From Mesorhizobium_K sp040049215 (GTDB lineage Bacteria; Pseudomonadota; Alphaproteobacteria; Rhizobiales; Rhizobiaceae): 64,000 nt of DNA. Below the pieces are notes generated by a model. That model ran no database searches and was not told where the DNA came from. It was given only the letters and a program-made list of their open reading frames with translations. The stretch lies in the NCBI RefSeq assembly GCF_040049215.1, contig NZ_JBDZDN010000001.1:1612001-1676000 (forward strand). Direction: 5' to 3'. A program made the position numbers and the translations under genes. Of this stretch, positions 17,790 to 27,017 are shown piece after piece. Position 1 is the stretch's first letter. Each line of letters begins with the position of its first letter.

Positions 17790-19439
17790 ATGCACAAACC
17801 GCATCCAGCTACAGAATTTCCCGACTTCGGCCTGACGCCCGAGGAGCGCCGTTTCGCCGTGCGCGGGCACTATTATGAATATCCTGGTATGGACGGCGAG
17901 CGCGGCGAGATCTGGTGCTACACGGACCGCTTCTCCTACCGACCCGGCGAGGTCGCTTACCTTCATGCCAGCACGACCGCGGAAAGCTTTGCGATCCGCA
18001 TCCTTCGCGACGGCGCAAGCGAGACAAAAGTTTTCGAACAGCACAACACCGCTTGCCGCTGGCAGGACACGCCGGATCAATGCTCGGTCGAGGGGTGCGG
18101 GTGGCAGCCTGTGTTGGAGATTGCGATCGGCGAGGATTGGCCGTCCGGCGCCTACCGCGTAACGCTTATGGCCGAAGGTCGCGATGGCTCCAACATCACT
18201 TGCCACCACGTCTTCATCGTCACTCCGAAGCCCGGCAAAAAATCCGGTCGCGTGCTGCAGGTGGCGGCGACCGGCACGTGGACCGCGTACAACACATGGG
18301 GCGGCTCGAACGCCTATCAGGGGATTACCGGCCCTGCCCGAGACCAGTATTCGCCCATGGTATCGACACAGCGTCCCTGGTGCCGCGGCTTCGTCGTGCT
18401 CCCGCCAGAGGCGCCGCGCGTGCCACTGGAAGTCTCCATGCCGCCGAAAACCGTACCGCGGTACCCGCATATGGAATGGGCATTGGCGACCGGCCACTCC
18501 AAGAAATACGCCTCGGCCGGTTGGGCGAGCTATGACAGCCACTTCTTCCGCTGGGCCGAGGCCGCCGGTTATGCGGTCGACCTCGTCAGCCAGCACGATG
18601 TGCATTTCACGCCGGAAATCCTCGCCGGGTACGATTGTGTCGTCTTCGTCGGCCATGACGAATACTGGACCTGGGAGATGCGCGACGTCGTGGACCACTA
18701 TGTCGAGCGTGGCGGCCATGCGGCGCGTTTCGCCGGCAACTTCATGTGGCAGACCAGGCTCGAGGACGAGGGCAGGCGCCAGGTCTGCTACAAATACCGC
18801 GCCCGCGCCGAGGACCCGGCATACCGGACAGCCGATGTCACCCGCGCCACCAACTCCTGGGACGCGCCCGAGATCGGCCGGCCCGGCGTGAAGACCTTCG
18901 GCCTCAATTCGTCCAAAGGCGTCTACGCAGGCTGGGGCGGCTGCACGCCGCGCGGCGCGCGGGGCTTTCCCGTCTACCGGCCGGAACATTGGGCTTTCGC
19001 CGATACCGGCCTGTTCTACGGCGATCTTCTCGGCGCCGACAGCCATGTCTATGGATACGAGGTTGACGGACTCGACTACGAGATACGCAATGGACGGCCA
19101 TATCCGACCGCCACGAGCGGCGCGCCGGACAGCCTCGAAATCCTGGCGATGGGCATGGCGAGCCAGGTCGAGGAAGCCGACTTCCTCACCATCGAGGATC
19201 AGTTCTTCGGCGACGAGGACGGCCGCTTCATAGCCGATATGCTCTATGGCGAAGCCAGCGACGAAAACCTGGAAAAGGTCCGCTACTCGAACGGCATGAT
19301 CGTCAATTTTTCGCGCGGCAAGGGCGAGGTGTTTCACGCCGGCAGTTGCGAATGGGTCGCCGGTCTGTTGCGGCGCGACGCGATGGTCGAGCGCGTCACC
19401 GCCAATGTGCTCGACCGCTACCTCGGTAACAGCCGGTGA
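17790..19439 (+). CDS. N,N-dimethylformamidase large-subunit-like protein
   Basis: This 549-residue protein resembles the catalytic (beta) subunit of N,N-dimethylformamidase, which splits DMF to dimethylamine and formate using a mononuclear iron held by two Tyr and one Glu. The C-terminal domain pattern is visible: RVLQVAATGTWTAYNTWGGSNAY near residues 152-175, GYDCVVFVGHDEYWTWEMRD near 281-300, GGHAARFAGNFMWQTRLE and GTP-style metal-region tyrosines. It is shorter than the about 760-residue enzyme and lacks a neighbouring small subunit, so the true substrate may be another amide. It heads a run of amine-processing genes. Confidence 0.75.
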   Translation: MHKPHPATEFPDFGLTPEERRFAVRGHYYEYPGMDGERGEIWCYTDRFSYRPGEVAYLHASTTAESFAIRILRDGASETKVFEQHNTACRWQDTPDQCSVEGCGWQPVLEIAIGEDWPSGAYRVTLMAEGRDGSNITCHHVFIVTPKPGKKSGRVLQVAATGTWTAYNTWGGSNAYQGITGPARDQYSPMVSTQRPWCRGFVVLPPEAPRVPLEVSMPPKTVPRYPHMEWALATGHSKKYASAGWASYDSHFFRWAEAAGYAVDLVSQHDVHFTPEILAGYDCVVFVGHDEYWTWEMRDVVDHYVERGGHAARFAGNFMWQTRLEDEGRRQVCYKYRARAEDPAYRTADVTRATNSWDAPEIGRPGVKTFGLNSSKGVYAGWGGCTPRGARGFPVYRPEHWAFADTGLFYGDLLGADSHVYGYEVDGLDYEIRNGRPYPTATSGAPDSLEILAMGMASQVEEADFLTIEDQFFGDEDGRFIADMLYGEASDENLEKVRYSNGMIVNFSRGKGEVFHAGSCEWVAGLLRRDAMVERVTANVLDRYLGNSR

Positions 19440-19446
19440 GGATTTC

Positions 19447-20802
19447 ATGAAAGCAGACGCAACACCGCGCCGGAACCTCTTCCACTTCACGCGGCTCCCG
19501 CGGCCGCTGGTCGACCGCGCCGGCGGCATCTATCTGTGGGACAGCACAGGCCGCCGCTACATCGACGGATCGAGCAGCGCGGTCAACGTGAACATCGGCC
19601 ATGGCAATCGCGTGGTCATCGACGCGATGAAAAGGCAGATGGACCGGGTATCGTTCGCCTATCCGATTCACTTCGAGAATGAGCCGGCTAATGATTTGGC
19701 GAGCAAGCTGGCCGCGCGCTTGCCGGAAGGGTTGGAGCGCATCTATTTCGTCTCGGGCGGATCGGAGGCCGTAGAGGCCGCGATTAAGCTGGCGCGGCAA
19801 TGGGCGGTGGCCACCGGCCAGGAGAAGCGATGGAAGGTGATCGGCCGCATGCCTTCCTATCACGGCATCACCATGGGCGCGCTCGAGCCGACCGGCGACG
19901 ACGTGCTCACCAAGGTCTTCGAACCGATGAGCAGGCCGATGCCGCTGATTCCGGCGCCTTTCGTCCATCGCGACCGCGACAATCTCTCGCTGGAAGAACG
20001 CGGGCTCAAATATGCCGACATGCTCGACGCGAAGATTATCGAGGAGGGAGCAGACAGCGTGCTCGCCTTCATCATGGAGCCGATCGGTGGTGCCGCAACA
20101 GCCGCACTCGTACCGCCCGACAGCTATTTTTCGCGCATCCGCGAGATCTGCGACCGCCATGGCATCCTGCTCATCCACGACGAGGTGATGACCGGCGTCG
20201 GCCGTACCGGAAAGTTCCTCGGCGGTGACCACTGGAACTGCCGACCGGACATCGTCGTGCTGTCGAAAGGCCTGTCGTCGGGCTATGCGCCGCTCGGCGC
20301 GATTGCCGCGCCGGAACGCATCGTCGGGCCGGTGATCGACATGGGCGGCTTCCTGCACGGCCACACCTATGGCGGCAATCCGGTCTCCTGCGCGGCGGGC
20401 CTCGCGGTGCTCCAGGAGATCGACCGCCTGCATCTCATCGACAATGCGGTGGCGATGGGCGAGATGCTGAAAGGCGAGCTCGAAAAACTGTCGCAGCGTT
20501 TTCCGTTCGTGGCGGATGTGCGCGGCAAGGGCCTGCTGCTCGGCGCGGAGATCTATGCCGATCCAATTGCGAAGACGCCGCTGCCGCGCGAGGTTAATGC
20601 CAACGTCCGGCTGATCGATCTTGCCTTCGAGCGCGGGCTGATCGTCTATTCGCGGCGCGTGCGTGGCGGGCCGGAGAGCGACAATTTCATGGTCTGTCCG
20701 CCGCTCATCGTGTCGCGCGCGGAGATCGCGGAGATCATGGCGATCCTGTCCGACACGCTGGAAGCGCTGGCCGGCGAACTCGGCCTGCCGGTCAACCGCT
20801 GA
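19447..20802 (+). CDS. Class III (PLP) aminotransferase
   Basis: This 451-residue fold-type I enzyme shows YIDGSSSAVNVNIGHGN near residue 38, YFVSGGSEAVEAAIKLARQW near 100, and LIHDEVMTGVGRTGKF near 242 with the cofactor-binding Asp. DIVVLSKGLSSGYAPLGA near 270 holds the PLP lysine, and HGHTYGGNPVSCAAGLAVL follows. The family moves amino groups from omega-amino acids, diamines or beta-amino acids to pyruvate or 2-oxoglutarate. It begins 7 nt after the upstream gene (GAGG ribosome-binding site) and is followed 12 nt later by a beta-keto acid cleavage enzyme, which suggests an omega-amino/keto-acid route. Confidence 0.9.
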   Translation: MKADATPRRNLFHFTRLPRPLVDRAGGIYLWDSTGRRYIDGSSSAVNVNIGHGNRVVIDAMKRQMDRVSFAYPIHFENEPANDLASKLAARLPEGLERIYFVSGGSEAVEAAIKLARQWAVATGQEKRWKVIGRMPSYHGITMGALEPTGDDVLTKVFEPMSRPMPLIPAPFVHRDRDNLSLEERGLKYADMLDAKIIEEGADSVLAFIMEPIGGAATAALVPPDSYFSRIREICDRHGILLIHDEVMTGVGRTGKFLGGDHWNCRPDIVVLSKGLSSGYAPLGAIAAPERIVGPVIDMGGFLHGHTYGGNPVSCAAGLAVLQEIDRLHLIDNAVAMGEMLKGELEKLSQRFPFVADVRGKGLLLGAEIYADPIAKTPLPREVNANVRLIDLAFERGLIVYSRRVRGGPESDNFMVCPPLIVSRAEIAEIMAILSDTLEALAGELGLPVNR

Positions 20803-20814
20803 GGCGCGAGAAGC

Positions 20815-21744
20815 ATGGCAAGGAAGAAGGTCGTCATCACCTGCGCGGTCACCGGGTCGGTGCATACGCCGACGATGAGTCCCTATCTGCCGGTGACGCC
20901 GGACCAGATCGCGGCGGAAGCGATCGCGGCGGCCGAGGCCGGCGCATCGATCCTGCATCTCCATGCCCGCGACCCGCGGAACGGACGGCCCACCGCCGAT
21001 CCGGAGATGTTCATGCAGTTCCTGCCGCGCATCAAGCAGGCGACCGACGCGGTGATCAACATCACCACCGGCGGCTCGTCGCTGATGACGCTCGACCAGC
21101 GGCTGGCCGCGCCGCTGAGGGCCGAGCCCGAAATGTGCTCGCTCAACATGGGCTCGATGAATTTCGCGCTGTTTCCGATGCTCGACAAACCAAGGGAATG
21201 GAAACACGAGTGGGAGCCGAAGCTGCTGGAGGCCACGCGCGACACGATCTTCAAGAACACGTTTGCAGACATGGAGACGGTGCTGGAGAAGCTCGGGCGC
21301 GGCTGCGGCACGCGCTTCGAGTTCGAATGCTACGATGTCGGCCATCTCTATTCGCTGGCGCACTTCCTGGAACGCGGCCTCGTCTCGGGGCCGCTCTTCA
21401 TCCAGTTCGTGTTCGGCATTCTTGGCGGCATCGGCGCCGACCCGGAAAACCTCACTCATATGAAGCGCATCGCCGACAAGCTGTTTGGAGCCGACTACGA
21501 ATTCTCCGTGCTCGCCGCCGGGCGTCACCAGATGCCCATGCTGTCGATGGCGGCCGCGATGGGCGGCAATGTGCGCGTCGGGCTGGAGGATTCGCTCTTT
21601 GACGGACGCGATCTGGCGAAATCCAATGCCGACCAGGTGCGCCGCATCCGGTCGATCCTCGATGGCCTGTCGCTGGAGGTCGCCACGCCCGCCGAAGCGC
21701 GAGCGATGCTGGCGCTCAAGGGCGGCGACAAGGTGGCGTTTTGA
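20815..21744 (+). CDS. 3-keto-5-aminohexanoate cleavage enzyme family (BKACE)
   Basis: This 309-residue TIM-barrel enzyme of the DUF849/BKACE family condenses a beta-keto acid with acetyl-CoA to give acetoacetate and a CoA ester. It shows the N-terminal KKVVITCAVTGSVHTPTMSPYLPVT, the Zn-binding HLHARDP near residue 47, INITTGGSS near 77, FECYDVGHL near 164 and a C-terminal AAMGGNVRVGLEDSLF. Position directly after the aminotransferase suggests it acts on that enzyme's keto product; the exact acid is not readable from sequence. Confidence 0.9.
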   Translation: MARKKVVITCAVTGSVHTPTMSPYLPVTPDQIAAEAIAAAEAGASILHLHARDPRNGRPTADPEMFMQFLPRIKQATDAVINITTGGSSLMTLDQRLAAPLRAEPEMCSLNMGSMNFALFPMLDKPREWKHEWEPKLLEATRDTIFKNTFADMETVLEKLGRGCGTRFEFECYDVGHLYSLAHFLERGLVSGPLFIQFVFGILGGIGADPENLTHMKRIADKLFGADYEFSVLAAGRHQMPMLSMAAAMGGNVRVGLEDSLFDGRDLAKSNADQVRRIRSILDGLSLEVATPAEARAMLALKGGDKVAF

Positions 21745-21763
21745 GCAGGCATGACGGTAAGCC

Positions 21764-22279
21764 ATGACTAACGCATTGGTCTCGGTCCGCTTTGCCACCG
21801 TCGCAGATGCCGACGACATTTTCTCGGCGCTGGTGGGGATCGCCGAAACGGTTAAGGAGTTGCACAAGCTGAAGAGCACCGTCGACGACATTCGTCGTTT
21901 CGGCTTTGGCGAAGCGCCGGCTTTCGAGACGCTGATCGCCGAGTTTGACGGACGCTTCGCGGGATGCTGCCTGTACTTCCCGAGCTTCTCTACCTGGATC
22001 GGAAGGCCGGGTGTCTATGTCCAGGATTTCTACGTAGCCGCTGACTTTCGCGGCCAAGGCGTCGGCGAGAGGCTGCTGCAGCGGCTAGCTGCCGTCACGC
22101 GCGCTCGTGGCGGCTGCTATATCCGCCTTGCCGTCGATACCCTGAACTATCGGGCGCAGGCGTTTTACACGCGCGTTGGCATCAAGCACTCGGATACAGA
22201 GCAGATCCACGCCGCCTATGACCAGGATTTCGATGCGCTGGCGGACGCCGACCGGGACGATCGGCCGGCATCGGATTGA
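21764..22279 (+). CDS. GNAT-family N-acetyltransferase
   Basis: This is a 171-residue acetyltransferase. The acetyl-CoA loop is YVAADFRGQGVGERLLQRLAA near residues 90-110 (R/Q-x-x-G-x-G), followed by RLAVDTLNYRAQAFYTRVGIKH, motif B. Such proteins acetylate small amines, antibiotics or proteins. It is next to a histone-deacetylase-fold amidohydrolase, so an acetylation/deacetylation pair acting on an amine is plausible but unproven. Confidence 0.86.
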   Translation: MTNALVSVRFATVADADDIFSALVGIAETVKELHKLKSTVDDIRRFGFGEAPAFETLIAEFDGRFAGCCLYFPSFSTWIGRPGVYVQDFYVAADFRGQGVGERLLQRLAAVTRARGGCYIRLAVDTLNYRAQAFYTRVGIKHSDTEQIHAAYDQDFDALADADRDDRPASD

Positions 22280-22313
22280 TCCGAAAACCGCTTCGCACTT
22301 TTCGGTCCGATGC
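22268..22313. repeat. 46-bp palindromic repeat, copy 1
   Basis: The outer arms GCATCGGA (22268-22275) and TCCGATGC (22306-22313) enclose a nested stem CCGAAAA/TTTTCGG (22281-22287, 22299-22305). The same 46-bp sequence with three changes recurs at 51327-51372. It overlaps the end of the GNAT gene and continues into the gap before the deacetylase. Confidence 0.8.
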
Positions 22314-22327
22314 CCTAAGGGGGAAAG

Positions 22328-23365
22328 ATGAAAGCCTATTTCGCCGACGAGCAGCGCCGCCACGACCCGAAGTCGTTTCTCTCCTCCGGCGCGCCTAAAC
22401 CAAACCCGGAGGTGCCGGAGCGTATCGAGCGGCTGCTTGCCGGCGCGACGGCCGCCGGCTGCACCATCGAGCGTCCCAAGAGTTTTGGGTTAGGTCCAAT
22501 CGCAGCGATCCACACGCCGGAATATATCGAGTTCCTGCAGCGCATCTATGAGCGCTGGCAGCGCATAGACGGCGCGTCGGCCGAGGTGATCCCGAACATC
22601 CACCCGATCGCGCGCGGCGGTTCCCGTCCGGATTCGGCGGTCGGCCAGGCCGGCTACCACATGGCCGACACATCCTGCCCAATCTCGGCCGAGACCTATG
22701 ACAGCTCATGCTGGAGCGCCTGGACGGCGGTTGGCGCGGCGGAAGCGGTCGAGGCCGGCGCTTCGTCAGCCTACGCGCTCTGCCGGCCGCCGGGGCATCA
22801 CGCCTTCGCCGATGTTGCCGGCGGCTTCTGCTTCTTCAACAATTCGGCGATCGCTGCGCAGCGTCTGCGCCAATACGCCGACCGCGTCGCCATTCTCGAC
22901 GTCGATCTCCACCACGGCAACGGCACGCAAGGGGTCTTCTACCGGCGCGCGGACGTGCTCACCGTCTCGCTCCATGCCGATCCGGTTCGCTTTTACCCCT
23001 TCTTCTGGGGTTACGCCGACGAACGCGGCGAGGGCGCCGGACTGGGCTACAATCTAAATCTGCCGCTGGCGCGAAAATCCGGCGACGAAGTCTTCCTTGA
23101 AGCACTTGCGGCCGCCATCCGCCGCATCGACGCCTTTTCGCCGGACGCGCTTGTGGTTGCGCTCGGACTCGACGCCTTCGCGGGCGATCCGTTCGGCGGC
23201 CTGTCCGTGACGACATCAGGTTTCGCGCGCATCGGTGAAACGATCGCGAGGCTCGGCGTGCCGACCGTCATAGTTCAGGAAGGCGGTTATCTCTGTGACG
23301 CGCTGTCAGGCAATTTGACCGCCTTCCTCACCGGATTTGCGGCCCGCCACAAGACATCGCCATAA
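22328..23365 (+). CDS. Histone deacetylase-family protein (acetylpolyamine amidohydrolase type)
   Basis: This 345-residue Zn amidohydrolase has ALCRPPGHHAFADVAGGFCFFNN near residues 153-176 (catalytic His pair) and VAILDVDLHHGNGTQGVFY near 192-210 (Zn Asp and His). VALGLDAFAGDPFGG near 275 supplies the third Zn ligand Asp, and VQEGGY is near 317. Bacterial relatives deacetylate acetylputrescine, acetylspermidine or similar amines. A strong GGGGGAAAG ribosome-binding site precedes the ATG. Neighbours (GNAT, aminotransferase, M24 hydrolase) favour an amine-catabolic job over a chromatin-like one. Confidence 0.9.
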   Translation: MKAYFADEQRRHDPKSFLSSGAPKPNPEVPERIERLLAGATAAGCTIERPKSFGLGPIAAIHTPEYIEFLQRIYERWQRIDGASAEVIPNIHPIARGGSRPDSAVGQAGYHMADTSCPISAETYDSSCWSAWTAVGAAEAVEAGASSAYALCRPPGHHAFADVAGGFCFFNNSAIAAQRLRQYADRVAILDVDLHHGNGTQGVFYRRADVLTVSLHADPVRFYPFFWGYADERGEGAGLGYNLNLPLARKSGDEVFLEALAAAIRRIDAFSPDALVVALGLDAFAGDPFGGLSVTTSGFARIGETIARLGVPTVIVQEGGYLCDALSGNLTAFLTGFAARHKTSP

Positions 23366-23482
23366 AATTCAACCTTTTTGGCCGCTACTGGACCATGGCG
23401 GGCGATTCAGTGCAGACTTGGTCCGACCAGCATGGGACCGAGGGGATGCGGGGCCGGCTGGAATAGAGATGGGAACGCCGTC

Positions 23483-24673
23483 ATGGACGCAGTAGCGGAA
23501 AACAGGCAGGAAACCAAACCTCCATTCGACCAGAGCCGCGTCGACCGGCTGATGGAGGAAGCGGATCTCGATTTCCTGGTCGCGGCCTCGAAGCACAACG
23601 TCCAGTATATGCTCGGCGGCTACAAGTTCATCTTCTTCTCGGCGATGGATGCAATCGGCCACAGCCGCTATCTGCCGCTCGTCATCTACGAGAAGGGCAA
23701 GCCGGACAACGCCGCCTATATCGGCAACCGGCTTGAGAGTGGCGAGCACCAGAACCGTCCCTTCTGGACGCCGACCGTGCATACGTCGACCTGGGGCTCG
23801 CTCGATGCGGCTTCGCTCGCCGCCGAACACTTCGCCAAGCTCGGCCGCACCGATGCGCGCATCGGTATCGAGCCTGCCTTCCTGCCGTCGGACGCCTATA
23901 TCGCGCTCAGGAAAGCGCTGCCGGAAGCACGCGTCTTCGACGCCACCCACACTTTCGAGCGCATCCGCGCGCTGAAGACGCCCGAAGAGCTCGAAAAACT
24001 GCGCACTGCCTCCGAGCTGATCACCGATTCCATGCTCGCCACGATCGCCGCCACGCATGAAGGTTCCACCAAGATCGACATCATCGAGCGTCTGCGGCGT
24101 GAGGAGACGAACCGCGGACTGCAGTTCGAATATTGCCTGCTGACGCTCGGTTCCAGCCACAATCGCGCCGCCTCGTCGCAGGCCTGGGCGAAGGGCGAGG
24201 TGCTGTCGATCGATTCCGGCGGCAATTACCATGGCTACATCGGCGACCTCTGCCGCATGGGCGTGCTCGGCGAGCCGGACAGCGAGCTGGAGGACCTGCT
24301 TCTGGAGATCGATGCGATCCAGAAGGCCGCGTTTTCCAAGGTCCGCGCCGGCGCAATGGGCGAGGACATCATCATTGAGGCTGAAGCAACGCTGAAGACC
24401 TCTCCCTCGGCGGCCTTCACCGACTTTTTCACTCACGGCATGGGCCTCATCACCCATGAAGCGCCCTTCCTGATGACCAACCACCCGGTCACCTATGAGG
24501 GCGTCGATGCCGACCGCCCGCTGGAGAAGAACATGGTCATCTCCGTCGAGACGACCATGCTTCATCCCAAACGCGGCTTCCTCAAACTCGAGGACACGGT
24601 CGCGGTGACCGCCGACGGTTATGAGATGTTCGGCAACGTCGGCCGAGGCTGGAACCGCGGCGGCACGGCCTAG
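23483..24673 (+). CDS. M24-family (Xaa-Pro type) peptidase/hydrolase
   Basis: This 396-residue pita-bread-fold metalloenzyme has an N-terminal creatinase-like domain (residues 15-140) and a catalytic domain with all five metal ligands visible. These are Asp in LSIDSGGNYHGYIGDLCR (two Asp), His in FFTHGMGLITHE, Glu in MVISVETTM and Glu in LKLEDTVAV. The start is ATG 23483; a longer frame upstream lacks conserved residues. Relatives cleave Xaa-Pro peptides, creatine or ectoine. The linked deacetylase and aminotransferase recall ectoine-degradation sets, but no diagnostic residue settles this. Confidence 0.87.
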   Translation: MDAVAENRQETKPPFDQSRVDRLMEEADLDFLVAASKHNVQYMLGGYKFIFFSAMDAIGHSRYLPLVIYEKGKPDNAAYIGNRLESGEHQNRPFWTPTVHTSTWGSLDAASLAAEHFAKLGRTDARIGIEPAFLPSDAYIALRKALPEARVFDATHTFERIRALKTPEELEKLRTASELITDSMLATIAATHEGSTKIDIIERLRREETNRGLQFEYCLLTLGSSHNRAASSQAWAKGEVLSIDSGGNYHGYIGDLCRMGVLGEPDSELEDLLLEIDAIQKAAFSKVRAGAMGEDIIIEAEATLKTSPSAAFTDFFTHGMGLITHEAPFLMTNHPVTYEGVDADRPLEKNMVISVETTMLHPKRGFLKLEDTVAVTADGYEMFGNVGRGWNRGGTA

Positions 24674-24681
24674 CTAGGCAC

Positions 24682-25575
24682 TCACAGCCGGTTCCGCCCG
24701 AACGGGTTCCACCGCACGGTGCCGAGCCTGATCCGTTCTCGTGCGACCGTCAGCAGGCCGGAACCCGCGATGATCGCGAGGCCCAGAATGGACACGATGT
24801 CGGGCTGCTCGTCGAAGATCAGCGCGCCGAGCATGACTGCCCAGACGATCTGGGAATAGTGCATCGGCGCCAACTGGTTCGCGGGCGCAAAACGTGTTGC
24901 CCGTAGAATCAGCGTGTTGCCCATCGCCGAAAAAACGCCGGCCACGACCAGGATCACCGCCTGCGCGGGCGTCGGCACGGAAAACGACTGCGTGATCAGC
25001 ATCGCGACGCCGTTGAAGAGCACTGCGTAGAGCATCAGGAAGCCGAGCATGGTCGTGCGCGTCTCCTGAGCGGAGAGCGAGCGCATCAGGATCACGCTGA
25101 CGGCCGCCAGGAATGCGATGCAGATCGACGCGAAATGGCCGAGTTCGAGTTGCCGGAAGCCCGGCTGCACCACAAGCAGGACGCCGATAAAGCCCGCCGC
25201 CACCGCGAACCATCGCCATGCACCGACGTGCTCCTTGAGGACGAAGATTGAAAGCAAGGTTACGAACAGCGGGGCCAGGAAGACGAGCGCGTAGACTTCC
25301 GCGAGTGGGATGGTTGTGAAGGCAAGCACGCTGAGCACGCTGGCGGTGGCGCCCGAAATCGCGCGCGTCTGCACAGCCAACGGACGCTTCATGCGCCAGA
25401 AGTGCAGCCAGCTTTCCTCTTTCGGCGTGGTCAGCACGATGCTGATGCTGGCCACCAGGGTAAGGAAAAAGCCGATCTCGAAGACGGTGAGGCCGCCGCC
25501 GAGCGCCTTCACCGCCGCGTCGCTCCACGAGTAGACGGCATAGGCGAGGAGCGCCAGCAGGATTCCGTTATTCAC
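24682..25575 (-). CDS. DMT-superfamily (EamA) transporter
   Basis: This 297-residue protein with ten hydrophobic segments in two EamA repeats starts GTG (MNNGILLALLAYAVYSWSDAAVKAL). The repeats contain TIPLAEVYALVFLAPLFVTLLSIFVLKEHVG and FAPANQLAPMHYSQIVWAVMLGALIFDEQPD, the conserved signature helices. It is convergent with the M24 gene, only 8 nt apart. The substrate is unknown; export of a metabolite from the adjacent amine pathway is possible. Confidence 0.85.
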   Translation of the reverse strand: MNNGILLALLAYAVYSWSDAAVKALGGGLTVFEIGFFLTLVASISIVLTTPKEESWLHFWRMKRPLAVQTRAISGATASVLSVLAFTTIPLAEVYALVFLAPLFVTLLSIFVLKEHVGAWRWFAVAAGFIGVLLVVQPGFRQLELGHFASICIAFLAAVSVILMRSLSAQETRTTMLGFLMLYAVLFNGVAMLITQSFSVPTPAQAVILVVAGVFSAMGNTLILRATRFAPANQLAPMHYSQIVWAVMLGALIFDEQPDIVSILGLAIIAGSGLLTVARERIRLGTVRWNPFGRNRL

Positions 25576-25722
25576 ATTAGTCTTTCAGAAGAGCGCCGCC
25601 GGGATCGGCGGTGATTCCCAGACAATACAGAATCGCGCGCGGCGGCGCCTGCCCGATTTGAAGCAACGCCTATCAATCGCGCCGTTTTTTCCGCGACGTT
25701 TCGGCGCGGCGGGTTGAAGACG

Positions 25723-26139
25723 CTACTTGCCTGCCGGGATCAGCCTGAAGTCGGGCAGTTCGCGCAGCCCGAGCTCCGGCCCGGCCGGCGAATAGACGAC
25801 GAAGAGCTGCATCGGTCCGCCGCCGGTGTTGAGCGTCGAATGGAAGCGGCTCTCCGGCACGAAGATGGTGCAGCCGGGTCCGACTTTCTTGGTGACCGGG
25901 TTGCCGTTCCCGTCCTCGACCATCTGCTCGCCATCGCCGGAGATAACGAAGATGATTTCTTCCGCGCCCGGATGGTTGTGGCGCGCATGACCCTGGCCGG
26001 ACGGCAGATCGACGACGCCGCCGGAGAATCGAGCTGCGCCGTTGACCTCGGGCGCAACGGTCAGCGCCAGCCGACCCCAGTCGAAACCGAAGGCGTCGAC
26101 ATCCCTGGGATAGACGAACATCTTGTTTGGATCGCTCAT
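25723..26139 (-). CDS. Single-domain cupin protein
   Basis: This 138-residue cupin has motif 1 GQGHARHNHPGAEEIIFVISG (metal-ligand His, His, Glu near residues 58-70) and motif 2 FHSTLNTG near 97 (fourth His). The start is ATG 26139 with GGAGGAG upstream. It probably binds a divalent metal; its reaction is unknown. It is the last gene of the minus-strand unit UPF0261 - PEP hydrolase - cupin, with a 32-nt spacing. Confidence 0.82.
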   Translation of the reverse strand: MSDPNKMFVYPRDVDAFGFDWGRLALTVAPEVNGAARFSGGVVDLPSGQGHARHNHPGAEEIIFVISGDGEQMVEDGNGNPVTKKVGPGCTIFVPESRFHSTLNTGGGPMQLFVVYSPAGPELGLRELPDFRLIPAGK

Positions 26140-26171
26140 GATCGGGCTCCTCCCGGACAATCGTTGCAGAA

Positions 26172-27008
26172 CTATTTGCGGATCGGCAGCGCCTTGAAGC
26201 TGGCCGTTTGGTCGCGGATCGCGGCTTCGGCCGGCAGCCGTTCCATCGAACTCGCGCCATAGAAGCCATGCAGGCCGCCGCAACGCTCGAGGATGTAGCG
26301 CGCGTCGTCCGGCATGGAGATCGGGCCGCCGTGGCAGAGCAGGATCACGTCCTTGCGCACGGACCGCGCGGCGTCCGCGATCGCGTCGATCGCGTTCACG
26401 CAGTCGTCGAGCGACTTGGCGCTGGTCGCACCGATCGAGCCGCCGGTCGTCACCCCCATATGGGCAACGACGATGTCGGCACCGGCCTTCGTCATCGCCT
26501 TCGCCTCTTCGGGATTGAACACATAGGGCGTGGTCAGCAGATCAAGCCTGTGCGCTTCGGCGATCATATCGACCTCGAGCGAAAAGCCCATGCCGGTCTC
26601 CTCGAAGCTCTGGCGCATCGCCCCGTCGAAGAGGCCGATGGTGGGAAAATTCTGCACGCCGGAAAAGCCCATATCCTTCAGCTCGGCGAGCAGACGCGGC
26701 ATGATGACGAAGGGGTCGGTGCCGTTGACGCCGGCAAGCACCGGCGTTTTCTTCACCACCGGAAGCACCTCATACGCCATTTCCTTGACGATCTCATTGG
26801 CGTTGCCATAGGCGAGCAGGCCCGCCGCCGAGCCGCGGCCGGCCATGCGGTAACGGCCCGAATTGTAGATGATGATGAGGTCGATGCCGCCGGCCTCCTC
26901 CGCCTTGGCCGACAGGCCGGTACCCGCGCCGCCGCCGACGATCGGCTGCCCGCGAGAAATCATGTCGCGGAATCTTTCCAGGATCTTGCTGCGTGGGATG
27001 GCGGGCAT
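26172..27008 (-). CDS. Phosphoenolpyruvate hydrolase-family TIM-barrel protein
   Basis: This 278-residue protein starts MPAIPRSKILERF and shows GQPIVGGGAGTGLSAKAEEAGG near residues 20-41, DLIIIYNSGRYRMAGRGSAAGLLAYGNAN near 43-71, VLAGVNGTDPF and ILLCHGGPISMPDDA near 222-236. This is the pattern of the PEP-hydrolase-like family that also forms the C-terminal half of the tomato Tm-1 protein. It is separated by 9 nt from the UPF0261 gene. A good GAGGAA ribosome-binding site supports the start. The true substrate is unknown. Confidence 0.85.
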   Translation of the reverse strand: MPAIPRSKILERFRDMISRGQPIVGGGAGTGLSAKAEEAGGIDLIIIYNSGRYRMAGRGSAAGLLAYGNANEIVKEMAYEVLPVVKKTPVLAGVNGTDPFVIMPRLLAELKDMGFSGVQNFPTIGLFDGAMRQSFEETGMGFSLEVDMIAEAHRLDLLTTPYVFNPEEAKAMTKAGADIVVAHMGVTTGGSIGATSAKSLDDCVNAIDAIADAARSVRKDVILLCHGGPISMPDDARYILERCGGLHGFYGASSMERLPAEAAIRDQTASFKALPIRK

Positions 27009-27017
27009 CGGTGTTCC

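Noticed and set aside
19396..21891. A minus-strand open frame of about 830 codons opposite the aminotransferase and BKACE genes
   Set aside because: It has no recognisable domain and fully overlaps two genes with catalytic motifs.
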